Shown in pieces: positions 17,373-26,745 of a stretch of 64,000 bases of DNA. The position numbers and the translations under genes were made by a program. The notes under the pieces were generated by a model. The model ran no database searches. It was not told the DNA's origin and worked only from the letters and a program-made list of their open reading frames with translations. Numbering within the stretch: the stretch's first letter is position 1; each line of letters begins with the position of its first letter. Origin of the DNA: Mycolicibacterium brisbanense (lineage in GTDB: Bacteria; Actinomycetota; Actinomycetes; Mycobacteriales; Mycobacteriaceae); the NCBI RefSeq assembly GCF_001570425.1, contig NZ_BCSX01000033.1:1-64000 (forward strand). The letters are read 5' to 3'.

Positions 17373-17684
17373 TCAGAGATCGGGAATCGACTGGCTGAGG
17401 TAGTTCTCCCAGGTGGCCAGCTGGCTCGCATCCATGAGCAGCGATTGGTATTCGGGGTCGGCGTTCAGGCTCTCCTGGATCTTGCCGTAGGTGGCCCAGT
17501 CCGCGGCGGTCGACATCATGCCGATGGTGTTGGTGGCCTGGCCGCCGACCATGTTGACCAGTGCGGTGACGTTCTCCGCGCCGTGCTTGCGGGCGAGCGT
17601 GGTGGCGCGCTTGAGCTCCCTCTGGATGACGTCCCAGGTCACGCCGGGATTCGGATGGACGAGTGTGGTCGCGACGATTGCCAT
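17373..17684 (-). CDS. Small protein, possibly of dimeric alpha/beta-barrel fold
   Basis: A 103-residue cytoplasmic protein starting MAIVATTLVHPNPGVTWDVI. The pattern is strand, helix (DVIQRELKRATTLARKHGAE), strand, strand, helix (DWATYGKIQESLNADPEYQS), which suggests a ferredoxin-like dimeric alpha/beta barrel as in ABM- or NIPSNAP-type proteins. No catalytic residues are identifiable. The ATG at 17682-17684 follows GGAGG at a good distance. It is monocistronic, ending in a hairpin at 17305-17361. Confidence 0.65.
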   Translation of the reverse strand: MAIVATTLVHPNPGVTWDVIQRELKRATTLARKHGAENVTALVNMVGGQATNTIGMMSTAADWATYGKIQESLNADPEYQSLLMDASQLATWENYLSQSIPDL

Positions 17685-17843
17685 GGTGGAAACCTCCGCT
17701 CGAGGGGATAGGACCCAACCAGTCTCGGACGGGGCACAGCGGGCGCATAGGGTAGGCACACACCCTAATTTCTGGCGGCAGGGGAGGGCACGGCGAACCG
17801 TCGGTCGGCACACGGGCATGCGCACCGGTCATTCACGCTGCGC

Positions 17844-18752
17844 ATGCGCGCCGTGCTGCTCGGCGTCGCGGCCGCAGCGGTGCTCGCGGGATGCGCCGAG
17901 GCCACGTCCCCGACGCCGACGTCCGTGCCGGCAGCGGCGCCACCTCCTGCGTCACCGCAAGCCGCACCCGCTCCCGCGCAGCCGCGGCTGGCTTCGGACC
18001 CGGTGAAACTGGCCGACGATCTGGTCGGTGACGAGCAGACGTTGCGGGATCGAGCGGCGTCGGAGCCGGTGCTGGCTGCCGCCGCTCGGCGCCAACAGGC
18101 CGCCTACCGGGCGATCGGCCGTCATCCGGAGTGGGATGCGGTCGCTCGTCCGCGCATCCCACCGGCGTTTCTGCCGATCTATGACCTCAACGTCGGGGCT
18201 CGCCGGCACCTGGACAGGTTGGTCTCCGGCGACACGAAGGCCACTGTTCCCGCGTGGCGCATCGACGCGCCCGCACCGGCCGACGAACTGTTGCGCTACT
18301 ACCGCGAGGCGGACGCGGCCACGGGTGTGGGCTGGAACTACCTCGCGGCCATCAACTTCGTCGAGACCACCTTCGGCCGCATCGTGGGCCTGAGCTCCGC
18401 AGGCGCGCAGGGGCCCATGCAGTTTCTGCCGTCGACGTTCGCCGCATACAGCGACGGCGGCGACATCCACGCGCCCCGGGACAGCATCATGGCCGCCGGG
18501 CGCAAGCTGGCCGCCAACGGATTTGCGCACAATCGGGACGGCGCGATCTACGCGTACAACCATTCGGACGACTACGTCCGGGCAGTGACGGACTACGCCG
18601 ATGTCCTCGCCACCGACCCCGCGGCGTTCGCCGGCTACTACCGGTGGGAGATCTATTACCGAACGACGGCCGGCGACGTTCTGCTGCCGGTCGGCTACCT
18701 GGCCACCGAGCCGATCGCCGTCACGGATTACCTTGCAGCGCACCCTCAGTGA
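17844..18752 (+). CDS. Lytic-transglycosylase-like lipoprotein
   Basis: A 302-residue exported lipoprotein: signal helix with lipobox LAGC (Cys 17), Pro/Ala linker to ~50, then an SLT-type lysozyme fold. The catalytic glutamate is in NFVETTFGRI (E174), followed by GLSSAGAQGPMQFLPSTF (~181-198) and the AYNHSDDYV motif, all typical of the transglycosylase SLT_2/lysozyme-like family acting on peptidoglycan. Its last 7 bases overlap the end of the convergent oxidase gene. It probably acts in cell-wall remodelling at the outer face of the membrane. Confidence 0.88.
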   Translation: MRAVLLGVAAAAVLAGCAEATSPTPTSVPAAAPPPASPQAAPAPAQPRLASDPVKLADDLVGDEQTLRDRAASEPVLAAAARRQQAAYRAIGRHPEWDAVARPRIPPAFLPIYDLNVGARRHLDRLVSGDTKATVPAWRIDAPAPADELLRYYREADAATGVGWNYLAAINFVETTFGRIVGLSSAGAQGPMQFLPSTFAAYSDGGDIHAPRDSIMAAGRKLAANGFAHNRDGAIYAYNHSDDYVRAVTDYADVLATDPAAFAGYYRWEIYYRTTAGDVLLPVGYLATEPIAVTDYLAAHPQ

Positions 18753-20077
18753 GGCGGAACGCTCTGTTCGAAGTGGAACACGTTGTGGGGATCGTAGATG
18801 GCCTTGACCTGCCGTAGCCGCTCGACGTTCGGACCGAAATATTCACGTTCCCAGTCGGCGGCCTGGGCGTTGGGCACGTTGACGTAGCCGGCTGTGCCGT
18901 AGGGGCGTAATGCTCGCCAGAAGTCGTTCGCCCACGCGAGCGCCTTCGCGTCGAGTGCGCGATCACTCCACGCCGCGCCGGGCTCGCAGTAGAACAGCGC
19001 GTCGCGGTGCGGAAATGCTGACCCGCCCGGTGGTTCTCTGCGCACCGCCCCACCGAAACTCGATACGAAGAAGTTGCTCTCGGGCGTCGGGCAATTGGCG
19101 AGGTAGTGCAGGACGGTGTCGATCGCCTCGTCCGGGAACGGCTCAGTGACGAACTGAGACTGGAACTTCCAATACGGCAGGTCCGGTCCACGGTCGGCAT
19201 CGGCGTAGAAGTCCGGCCACGATCCTTCACGGAAGTCCACGTCGGGATGGCCGACCGCAAGCACCGAGGCCAGCTCGGCCTCGGCTTCGGCGCGGCTGGC
19301 GCCGTGCATCACCGCCGTCATCTCGAAGTGGGCGGCGTCGGCTTCCACAGCGCTGGACAGCCTTTCGTCAGCGAAAGGCGCATCGCGTTGCCAGACGCGC
19401 AGAACCTCACCCAGGTCGTCGTGTCCGTCCCACTTGGCGATGACGAATTGGACGTCGTGCAGTTTGGTCAGCTTGAGCGTGTACGCGGTCGTGATGCCGA
19501 AATTGCCGCCGCCGCCACCACGGCATGCCCACAGCAGATCGGCATGCGTATCCTGGTCGACCTCAATGATTTTCGCCGACTCCGCTTCGTCGGCGACCAC
19601 GATCTGGGCGGCGAGCAGCGCATCGCATGCCATGCCGAGTTGGCGGGTCAGCAAGCCGAATCCGCCGCCGAGAATCACCCCGCCGAGCCCGACGGTGCCT
19701 TCGGCTCCGGTCGACATCACATAGCCGCGCGCACCCAGTGTGGCGACGGCCTCACGCTGGATCAGACCGGTGCCGACCCTGACTGTGCCTGCAGTCTCGT
19801 CGAATTCGGCGTTCTTCATCCGACTGACATCGATCACCAGACCACCGTCGATTGCCGACCACCCTTCGATGCAGTGACCGCCACTGCGTGCGCGGAACGC
19901 AACACCAAGCCGGCGAGCCCATTTGACGGCATTGAGGACGTCTTGCGCGTCGTGGCAGTACACGATCGCGGCGGGATAGTGCGTATAGAGCTTGTTCCAG
20001 CCGAGGCGGGCTTTTTCATAGCCGGGGTCTCCCGGTCGGATGACCTCACCGGTCAGCTCAACGGCAGTGGCAGTCAC
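18746..20077 (-). CDS. FAD-linked oxidase of the berberine-bridge-enzyme type
   Basis: A 443-residue flavoprotein with FAD_binding_4 (~30-190) and C-terminal BBE domain (~395-440, YVNVPNAQAADWEREYFG). The histidine for 8-alpha covalent FAD attachment is in RSGGHCIEG (H68). The position of the second, cysteine link of bicovalent BBE enzymes is occupied by GAEGTVGLGG, with Glu in place of Cys, so FAD is probably held by one covalent bond only. No signal peptide is seen, so it is cytoplasmic. The GTG start follows GAAAGG. It is 15 nt downstream of an APC permease gene on the same strand, suggesting that the permease imports its substrate or a related compound. Confidence 0.88.
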   Translation of the reverse strand: MTATAVELTGEVIRPGDPGYEKARLGWNKLYTHYPAAIVYCHDAQDVLNAVKWARRLGVAFRARSGGHCIEGWSAIDGGLVIDVSRMKNAEFDETAGTVRVGTGLIQREAVATLGARGYVMSTGAEGTVGLGGVILGGGFGLLTRQLGMACDALLAAQIVVADEAESAKIIEVDQDTHADLLWACRGGGGGNFGITTAYTLKLTKLHDVQFVIAKWDGHDDLGEVLRVWQRDAPFADERLSSAVEADAAHFEMTAVMHGASRAEAEAELASVLAVGHPDVDFREGSWPDFYADADRGPDLPYWKFQSQFVTEPFPDEAIDTVLHYLANCPTPESNFFVSSFGGAVRREPPGGSAFPHRDALFYCEPGAAWSDRALDAKALAWANDFWRALRPYGTAGYVNVPNAQAADWEREYFGPNVERLRQVKAIYDPHNVFHFEQSVPPH

Positions 20078-20092
20078 TGGATAACCTTTCTG

Positions 20093-21592
20093 TCAGTGTT
20101 TGAAGACGTCGACTTTGCCGGGCTCGGTGTCGAGCACGATGCGGTTGAATTTCCACAACTTCAGGAAGTAGAGGCCGCCCAGTAGCGTCAGGCCGAGCAC
20201 GATGACGATCGGCACATGGGCAGACGTCGGCGTGACCATGATGAACACCGCGATGCCCGACCAGATCAGTGCGCTGATGGCGACCGGCATCTCGTAGCGT
20301 CCGAGGTCGAAGGCGCCGTCGACGCGGTCGAGCCGCTTGCGTACGGACAGATACAGGATAATGGTCGCGCCGTAGAGGCTCGGGCCGATGATCGTGCCGG
20401 TGGTGATCAACTGCAGCAGTGAGTCGCCGGGCAGTGCGAGCATCAGGATGATGCCCAATACGACGATGAGGACTGTCGCCGGAATCGGGGTATGTGTGCG
20501 GGCGTCGACGCGGCGCATCACCTTGTGCCCGGGGAACCGGGAGTCACGCGCCATCGCGTAGACGATGCGTGAGCCGGTGGCCATGGTCACCATCCCGGCG
20601 CCGAAGAACGCGAACACGATGGCGACCAACAGCAGCTTCTCCATGACCGTGCCGAGCTGATCGTGCATGATCTCCACGACCGGTGAGTCACTGGCGCTGA
20701 TCCGCGGCATGTCATCGATCGCCACGGTGAGCGCGACGAGGAACAGCAGCCCCAGAACCGCCGCTGCGACAACGGAACCCACGACAGCCTTGGGTACGCT
20801 GCGATACGGGTCTTTGGCTTCCTCGGCCAGGTTGGCAGCGGCATCGAATCCGACGAGTGTGGTCAGGCCGAGCACGGTGGCCAGCATCAAACCGCCGCCG
20901 ATCGCGAAGTAGTTGGGTGCGCCCTCGGTGATGCCGCGCGAGGTCAGGTTGCTGATCGAACCCTTGCCCGAGATCGCCACGGCGACGAAGAGCGCGATGA
21001 CGAGTACGACGACCAGCGCCAGCTCCAAACCGACTGCGCTGGTGTTGATCATGGCGACGAGGTGCGTCGAGCCGATGGCGATCGCGGCCTGGATGATCAG
21101 CATCACCACGGTGATGATGCGTGCGGTCCGCTCGTCGGAGGCCATCCCGAGCATCGGCATCAGGGCATCCTTGGCCAGTGCGTTGTCGATCGCCACCACG
21201 CCCGCGGTGAGAGTGCAGAAGTTGAACCAACCGAACCACCAGCCGACCTTGGGATTCGCCAGCCGCGAACCCCATTGGTACGACGAGCCGCTCAGCGGGA
21301 TCCGGGCGGCGAACTGGGCGATCACCAATGCCACGAGAGTCTGTCCGATCGCCACGATCACCCACAGCCAGATCCCGACGGGCCCGGCGTTCTGCAATAC
21401 GTCGTCGTAGGTGCCGAAGACACCGACGGCGACGGAGATGAAGGCGAACGAGATCGCGAAAACCTGGAAGGTGCCCAGACTTCGTTTGAGCTGCGGCTCG
21501 TAACCGCAATCCTCACAGAATTCGTCGGCGGCTTGAGCGCCGTGGGGCAACTCACGATGGGCCTTGTCCGGAAGGTCGGTGGAATGGGTCAT
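20093..21592 (-). CDS. APC-family amino acid/amine permease (permease 1)
   Basis: A 499-residue transporter with about 12 membrane segments. The family entry motif ELKRSL-type (LKRSLGTFQVFAISFAFISV, ~33-52), the SGSSYQWGSRLANPKVGWWF motif (~102-121) and GFDAAANLAEEAKDPYRSVP (~228-247) mark the amino acid/choline/GABA transporter branch of the APC superfamily. The soluble N-terminus carries ECDC-like FCEDCGYEP. The ATG at 21590-21592 follows GGAGGC. It is very similar to permeases 2 and 3. It lies between permease 2 and the FAD oxidase, all on the minus strand, as a likely operon. Confidence 0.92.
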   Translation of the reverse strand: MTHSTDLPDKAHRELPHGAQAADEFCEDCGYEPQLKRSLGTFQVFAISFAFISVAVGVFGTYDDVLQNAGPVGIWLWVIVAIGQTLVALVIAQFAARIPLSGSSYQWGSRLANPKVGWWFGWFNFCTLTAGVVAIDNALAKDALMPMLGMASDERTARIITVVMLIIQAAIAIGSTHLVAMINTSAVGLELALVVVLVIALFVAVAISGKGSISNLTSRGITEGAPNYFAIGGGLMLATVLGLTTLVGFDAAANLAEEAKDPYRSVPKAVVGSVVAAAVLGLLFLVALTVAIDDMPRISASDSPVVEIMHDQLGTVMEKLLLVAIVFAFFGAGMVTMATGSRIVYAMARDSRFPGHKVMRRVDARTHTPIPATVLIVVLGIILMLALPGDSLLQLITTGTIIGPSLYGATIILYLSVRKRLDRVDGAFDLGRYEMPVAISALIWSGIAVFIMVTPTSAHVPIVIVLGLTLLGGLYFLKLWKFNRIVLDTEPGKVDVFKH

Positions 21593-21697
21593 ATCGGTCA
21601 GCCTCCTTGTGGCCGGTACCGGTTGCGGGCGACACACGTCGGCCGCAGGTCTGCGATCAACGGATCAAAGGTCTTGCGCACCAGGCTGGTAGCGACG

Positions 21698-23158
21698 TCA
21701 GAAGTCATCGGGGTCACCGGGTTCCGTGTCCAAGACGTCGCGGTCGAAGACGAGCAGCTTGATGAAATACAGGCCGCCGGCGAGGACGAGGCCGGCCACG
21801 ATCAGATCGGGCACCAGGGCGGCGTGCGGTGATACGAGCGTGAGCAGGGCGAAGGAAACCCAGACGAGCGCGGCCACCGCCACCGGCAGCTCGAAGCGTC
21901 CCAGACTGAACGCACCCGGCTTGCGCCCGAGGCGTTTTCGCACCGCGAGGTAGAGCACGGTGATCGAGCCGTAGATGAGTGCGGGCAGGATGGTCGAGCC
22001 GATGATCAGTTGCAGCAGTGCGGCTCCCGGCAAGGCGATCATCAGGACGAGCCCGATGAGGAGAACCAGCACGGTCGCGGCGACGGGTGTCCGGGTGTGC
22101 GGGTTGACGCGCCGAATCACCCCGTGGGCGGGGAACCGCGCGTCGCGTGCCATGGCGAACGCCAACCGCGAACACGAGGCGAGCATCACCAGCCCGGCAC
22201 TGAACATCGCAAAAGCGATTCCCGACAACAGCATTCGCTGCATGACGGGGCCCAGTTGGTCATCGATGATCGTGGCCACCGGCGATGCGCTGTTGCTCAC
22301 CTGCGACATGTCGGTGATCGCGATGGTCAGGATGACGACGAATACGAGTCCCAGAACCGCCGACACCACCACCGATGCGACGACCGCGAAGGGCACTGTG
22401 CGGAACGGGTCTTTGGCCTCCTCGGCCAGATTGGCCGCAGAGTCGAACCCGACCAGCGTGGTGACGCCCATGATCATCCCGGCCATCAGGCCGCCACCGA
22501 TGGCGAAATAGCCTGGCGCGTCGGCGGTGATGCCCCGGGAGACGAGGTTGCCGACGGTGCCGTTGCCGGTCGCCGCGGCCGTACCCAGGCCGATCACCAG
22601 TACGACCAGCACCGCGAGCTCGAGCGCGACCGCCCCAGAGCTGATCACGCCGAGCAAACGGGTGGACATGATGACGAGCACGGTCTGGATGAGCAGCACG
22701 CCCACCGTCATCAGACGTGCGGTGTCCTCGTCGGGCGTCATACCCAGCAGCGGCATGAGAGCCTGGCTCGTCAGCGCGTTGTCCATCGCGACCACGCCGA
22801 TGGCCAAGAACCAGAACGTGAGCCACCCGAACAACCATCCGATCTTCGGGTTTGCCAGCCGGGAGGCCCACTGGTAGGACGAGCCGCTGAGTGCAATCCG
22901 CGCGGCGAACTGGGCGACCACCAGCGCGACGAGAGTCTGCCCGCACGCCGCGAGGACCCACAGCCAAATCCCTACGGGCCCGGCGGTCTGCAGGACTGTG
23001 CCGTAGGTTGCGAAGATGCCCACCGCGACCGAGATGAAAGCGAACGAGATCGCGAAGGTCTGGTACGGGCCGAGAGTCCGCTTCAATTCCGGTGCATAGC
23101 CAGAGTGCCGGACCTCGTCGTCGGCCGACAGGGCCTCGGCAACGCGCTCAGCCGTCAT
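21698..23158 (-). CDS. APC-family amino acid/amine permease (permease 2)
   Basis: A 486-residue paralogue of permease 1, with about 12 membrane helices and the same landmarks: ELKRTLGPYQTFAISFAFIS, SGSSYQWASRLANPKIGWLF, GFDSAANLAEEAKDPFRTVP. The substrate is not determined by sequence; relatives move GABA, choline, polyamines or amino acids. The ATG at 23156-23158 is followed by a short soluble N-terminus. It is separated from permease 1 by 105 nt without a terminator and from the upstream MFS gene by 106 nt, which includes an AT-richer stretch (about 23215-23260) that may hold its own promoter. Confidence 0.92.
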   Translation of the reverse strand: MTAERVAEALSADDEVRHSGYAPELKRTLGPYQTFAISFAFISVAVGIFATYGTVLQTAGPVGIWLWVLAACGQTLVALVVAQFAARIALSGSSYQWASRLANPKIGWLFGWLTFWFLAIGVVAMDNALTSQALMPLLGMTPDEDTARLMTVGVLLIQTVLVIMSTRLLGVISSGAVALELAVLVVLVIGLGTAAATGNGTVGNLVSRGITADAPGYFAIGGGLMAGMIMGVTTLVGFDSAANLAEEAKDPFRTVPFAVVASVVVSAVLGLVFVVILTIAITDMSQVSNSASPVATIIDDQLGPVMQRMLLSGIAFAMFSAGLVMLASCSRLAFAMARDARFPAHGVIRRVNPHTRTPVAATVLVLLIGLVLMIALPGAALLQLIIGSTILPALIYGSITVLYLAVRKRLGRKPGAFSLGRFELPVAVAALVWVSFALLTLVSPHAALVPDLIVAGLVLAGGLYFIKLLVFDRDVLDTEPGDPDDF

Positions 23159-23264
23159 TGCGACACCTGGCTTCCTCGGAGGGCTAGCTGCACAGTAGGC
23201 GCGGTGGCGGCGCAACGGCACAAAATTGACGTCACAGATAACTGGCATTTGCCTGTGCAACGGA

Positions 23265-24788
23265 TCATGTCTGGGTCTCCGTTCGCATGCACTGGCTAAC
23301 AGGCGAATCCGGTACTGCCCGCGGCTTCAGCAGCAGCCAAACCGATGCCGCCGAAACCAGCAGAAGGGCCGCACCGACACCCGCAGCGGTCGCGAGCCCG
23401 TTGGTGAACGCGGCCTGCGCCGCCGTCAGCAGCGCGTGCGCCGGGCCTTCGGGCAGGGTTTCGGCCGCCAGTCGCGCGGCGGCCAGCGAGTCCCTGGCGT
23501 GGACTGCCACACCATCGAGGGCGCCAGGCGGAATGGTCAGCCCCCGGTAGACGTCGGCCACGATCGAGCCGAGGACCGCGATACCCAGCGCCATGCCCAA
23601 TTCACACGCGGTTTCCGAGATTCCGGCCGCAGCGCCGGCACGCCTCGCGGGTACGACGGCCAGCAGCACGTCGTTGGAGACGGTGTAGGCCAGGCCGAGA
23701 CCGACACCGACGACAAAGAGCGTGATACCGAGTTGCAGATAGGTGGTCGACGGCGTGATCGAGGTCAGCGACGCGAGCGCACCGCCGATCAGCACCAGCC
23801 CGGTCGTGAGGATCGCGCGTGGCGGCCAGAACCTCACGGCGAGCCCGGCCAGCACACCGAACACCGCCGCCGCCAGCGCGGTGGGCAGCTCGGCCAGCCC
23901 TGCGGCGAGCGGGCTGTATCCGTCGACGAGCTGGAAGAACTGCGACAGGAAGAACGTCACGCCGGAAAGACCCAGTACCGAAAGCAGATTCGCGGCAACG
24001 ACACCGGTGAACGTACGATCGCAGAACAGCCGGATGTCGATCAGCGGGATGGGGAGCGTGAGTTGACGCCGGGCGAACCGCATCAGCGCGACGACACCGA
24101 TCCCGGCAGCCAGCGCAACGTCGATGCGCAGTCCGCCGGCGACGCCTTCTTTGAGGGCGTAGACGAGTCCCAGCACACCGATCAGTGACAGCCCGACGCT
24201 GCGTAGGTCCCACGGCCCTGGGCCGGGCATGCGCTGTTCGGGCAGCAGGACAGCACCGGCGACGACGACGATGACGATCGCCGGAACGTTGATCAAAAAG
24301 ACCGAGCCCCACCAGAAGCGCTCCAGCAGCAGCCCGGCGATCACGGGACCGAGCGCGGTACCGACAGAGAACACCGACGCCCAGATGCCGATGGCCACGC
24401 CACGTTCTCGAGGCCGGGGGAACAGTCCGCGGATCAACGCCAAGGTCGACGGCGCGAGGGTCGCCCCGGCGACGCCCAGCAGTGCCCGTGCCGCGATCAA
24501 CAGTTCGGCGGTCGGCGCGTATGCGGTGGCTGCCGAGGCGATACCGAAAGCCGTTGCGCCGCAGAGGAGGAGCTTCTTGTGGCCGATCCGGTCTCCGAGG
24601 CTGCCCATTGTGACGAGCAGGCCGGCCAACACGAACGAGAAGATGTCACCGATCCACAACACCTGCGTCGCTGTCGCGCCGAGGCTCTTGCTGATGAAGG
24701 GTGTCGCCACAGCCAGCACCGTGCCGTCGACCCCGATCAGCAGAATTCCCAGGCTCGGCACGGCCAAGGCCAGCCAACGGCGACTCAT
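23265..24788 (-). CDS. MFS transporter, DHA2 (EmrB/QacA-like) family
   Basis: A 507-residue drug:H+ antiporter-type exporter with 14 predicted helices. Signature motif A (LGDRIGHKKLLLCGA, ~64-78) and motif C region (FSVGTALGPVIAGLLLERFWW, within ~140-165) are present. It may export toxic organic compounds or metabolites. The ATG at 24786-24788 follows AGGTAGGTGCC. Its promoter (24811-24917) matches that of permease 3 (26746-26850) in two blocks with identical spacing, so both are probably under the same control, possibly by the LuxR-type protein encoded between them. Confidence 0.9.
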   Translation of the reverse strand: MSRRWLALAVPSLGILLIGVDGTVLAVATPFISKSLGATATQVLWIGDIFSFVLAGLLVTMGSLGDRIGHKKLLLCGATAFGIASAATAYAPTAELLIAARALLGVAGATLAPSTLALIRGLFPRPRERGVAIGIWASVFSVGTALGPVIAGLLLERFWWGSVFLINVPAIVIVVVAGAVLLPEQRMPGPGPWDLRSVGLSLIGVLGLVYALKEGVAGGLRIDVALAAGIGVVALMRFARRQLTLPIPLIDIRLFCDRTFTGVVAANLLSVLGLSGVTFFLSQFFQLVDGYSPLAAGLAELPTALAAAVFGVLAGLAVRFWPPRAILTTGLVLIGGALASLTSITPSTTYLQLGITLFVVGVGLGLAYTVSNDVLLAVVPARRAGAAAGISETACELGMALGIAVLGSIVADVYRGLTIPPGALDGVAVHARDSLAAARLAAETLPEGPAHALLTAAQAAFTNGLATAAGVGAALLLVSAASVWLLLKPRAVPDSPVSQCMRTETQT

Positions 24789-24810
24789 AGCGGCACCTAC
24801 CTTGTGCGAT

Positions 24811-24917
24811 CGGTCCGGATCAACCGGTTGACCACCAAGTTATGGGCGGCGCCGCCGCCGGCGAATCGGGCAAAACGTGCGCTTTTCGACGGCGCTATGG
24901 GGCAAATGATGTAGACG
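24811..24917 (-). promoter_or_regulatory. Two-block promoter element, copy C (MFS gene)
   Basis: On the minus strand, block 1 (24902-24917, CGTCTACATCATTTGC) and block 2 (about 24811-24851, containing CGCCGCCCATAACTTGGTGG) occur 57 nt apart. Both blocks and the exact spacing recur upstream of permease 3, and a GCCCGA lies at the same offset in both. Block 2 starts 22 nt upstream of the MFS start and resembles the core of elements A and B. Operator or activator sites are the likely meaning. Confidence 0.6.
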
Positions 24918-24974
24918 ACTGCCCCCGGCGCGCGTCCGTGCCGAGGGGGCCGACCGCTGGAAACCGGCTGACCG

Positions 24975-25036
24975 CGCCGAGACTGACACCAGGGACACCT
25001 GCACCGCCGATTTTGTCCCTGGTGTCAGTCTCGGCG
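24975..25036. terminator. Perfect 23-bp inverted repeat, probable terminator
   Basis: Arms 24975-24997 and 25014-25036 are perfectly complementary over 23 bp with a 16-nt loop. The hairpin starts 25 nt past the stop of the LuxR-family gene (25062). It lacks a T-run but is by far the strongest hairpin in the window. It separates the LuxR gene from the MFS promoter downstream on the same strand. Confidence 0.7.
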
Positions 25037-25061
25037 ATGAGCTCGCCGGGGCAACCGTCGC

Positions 25062-26690
25062 TCAGGCGGTCGGCAGCACCTTGTTCTCGTGTGCCCATGC
25101 CGCCGCGGCGGTCCGTGATGACACGCCGAGCTTGACGTAGATGTTCGCGAGGTGTCGGCCGACGGTCTTCTCGCTGATGAACAACTGCTTGGCGACTTCA
25201 CGATTGGACGCACCGGCCGCGATACGTGCGAGCACTTCGACTTCGCGTTTGGTGAGCCCGCCCGGTGCCGCCGTGTCGGTTGCCCGGTTGGGCTCGGCTC
25301 CGAGTTGCCGATAGATGGACTCCGCGCTGGCTGTGTCCGATTCGGCACCCGTGGCGTCACCGCACGCGCGGCGGGCCTGCGCCATCACGTCGTACACCTG
25401 CGCCATCTCGTAGCGGCACTGTGTGTTGCGGTACCGACGCAATGCGTCTTGCAGGATGGGCAGCGCTTCGGTCTCGCTGCCCTGTTTGACCAGGACCTCG
25501 CCACGGGCCTGCAACGCCCAGGCCCGGAAGCCGGGGGAGTCGAACTTCTCGGCGGCGGCCTCCAGTTCGGCGCAGTACTGTTCCGCCTCGTCGATACGGT
25601 CGCGGGCCAGCGCGATTTCGACGGCGGCCGGCAGCAGCCGGACACAGTTGATGGGATCGTGCTCGGAGTCGATGGCGATTCTCAGATCGCTTGCCGCAGC
25701 CGCGGTCTCGCCGAGCTGGCACCGCAGCAGCGCCTCGCCGGGCTGGGGCTCGCGCCCCAGCTCCCTGGCCCTGGCGAAGGCGGTGCGGGCGCCCTCGATG
25801 TTGCCCTGCCTGCGCCGGATTTCGCCGAGCTCGTAGTAGCCCTTGCCTGCTGTCGCCGGGAAGTCGCCCATCGCGGCGAGTGCGTCGATCAATCGCTCCT
25901 CTACTTGGCGGTAATCCTTTGTGGCACTGTGCAGATCCATCTTGTGGAACTCGCATGTCGTGCCATACCAGGACGCGGAGACCTGTGGCCCGGTGCGCCA
26001 CTGCTCCATGGCTTCGAACCAGGTCTTCATGCGGCCCAGATCCGCGAGTCGATGGCACTCGTAGATCACCGCGCAATAGATGTCACCGGCCCAGTCGACC
26101 GGGACCTGGTCTGCCAGCACCGGCATCATCGCCTCGTCCAGCTGTGCGAAGGCCTCGCTGGTGCGGGCGAAGGGAATCTTCGAGACCCCGCTGGCCGTCG
26201 AACACAGTGCGTTGAACCCGGGCAGGTTGAGCCGCTCGGTCACTTCGTGTAGCTCGTCGGCGAGCTGCGCGGCAGCCTCGTTGCGACCCTCGTCGATGGC
26301 GACGAGGGAATCCACGTACAGCACGTAGGCGAGGACCTGGTCGTCAGGTTCCTTGTCCTGCAGCCGACGCGCGCGGTTGAGCCAGACGCGGGCGATGGTG
26401 AGGTCGCCGCCGTTGAACCACTGCAGGGCCACCTCGACGGCTTTCATCGCAGCGTTGTGCGAATCCCCGGCCGAGATCAGCCGGTTGAACGCCTGCTCGG
26501 AGAGCTGCATGGACTGTCTGCCGTGGCCCAGCCGCCACGCCGCCATGCCGTATGACGACAGATCGTCGGTGGTGAGGTCGGTTTCCTGGGTCCGGCCGAA
26601 CAGGTCGTAGGCCGCGCGCCAATCGCCACGCGAGTACGCGTCGCGCGCGGCGAGGAGTTCGGATGCGTCTGCTGCCATGTCGATCGGCAT
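25062..26690 (-). CDS. LuxR-family regulator with N-terminal TPR-like array
   Basis: A 542-residue regulator. Residues ~10-450 form an array of helical hairpins (tetratricopeptide-like; for example GYYELGEIRRRQGNIEGART and RAWALQARGEVLVKQGSETE) without a receiver or P-loop domain. Residues ~475-540 are a LuxR/FixJ DNA-binding domain (LTKREVEVLARIAAGASNRE and ISEKTVGRHLANIYVKLGVS). The ATG at 26688-26690 was chosen as the first codon of a protein-like sequence; MAADASE (ATG 26674-26676) is an alternative. It is divergent from permease 3 and sits between the two genes that share the two-block promoter, so it is the prime candidate for their regulator. Confidence 0.85.
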   Translation of the reverse strand: MPIDMAADASELLAARDAYSRGDWRAAYDLFGRTQETDLTTDDLSSYGMAAWRLGHGRQSMQLSEQAFNRLISAGDSHNAAMKAVEVALQWFNGGDLTIARVWLNRARRLQDKEPDDQVLAYVLYVDSLVAIDEGRNEAAAQLADELHEVTERLNLPGFNALCSTASGVSKIPFARTSEAFAQLDEAMMPVLADQVPVDWAGDIYCAVIYECHRLADLGRMKTWFEAMEQWRTGPQVSASWYGTTCEFHKMDLHSATKDYRQVEERLIDALAAMGDFPATAGKGYYELGEIRRRQGNIEGARTAFARARELGREPQPGEALLRCQLGETAAAASDLRIAIDSEHDPINCVRLLPAAVEIALARDRIDEAEQYCAELEAAAEKFDSPGFRAWALQARGEVLVKQGSETEALPILQDALRRYRNTQCRYEMAQVYDVMAQARRACGDATGAESDTASAESIYRQLGAEPNRATDTAAPGGLTKREVEVLARIAAGASNREVAKQLFISEKTVGRHLANIYVKLGVSSRTAAAAWAHENKVLPTA

Positions 26691-26745
26691 AACGGTATCC
26701 CCGGGGCAGCGGGTGTGTTCCGCGAATGCACGGGTCTTCTGCATG

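Noticed and set aside
22010..23299. 429-residue open frame on the plus strand across permease 2
   Set aside because: Antisense shadow of a clear membrane protein gene; the translation is a His/Arg/Gln-rich low-complexity chain.
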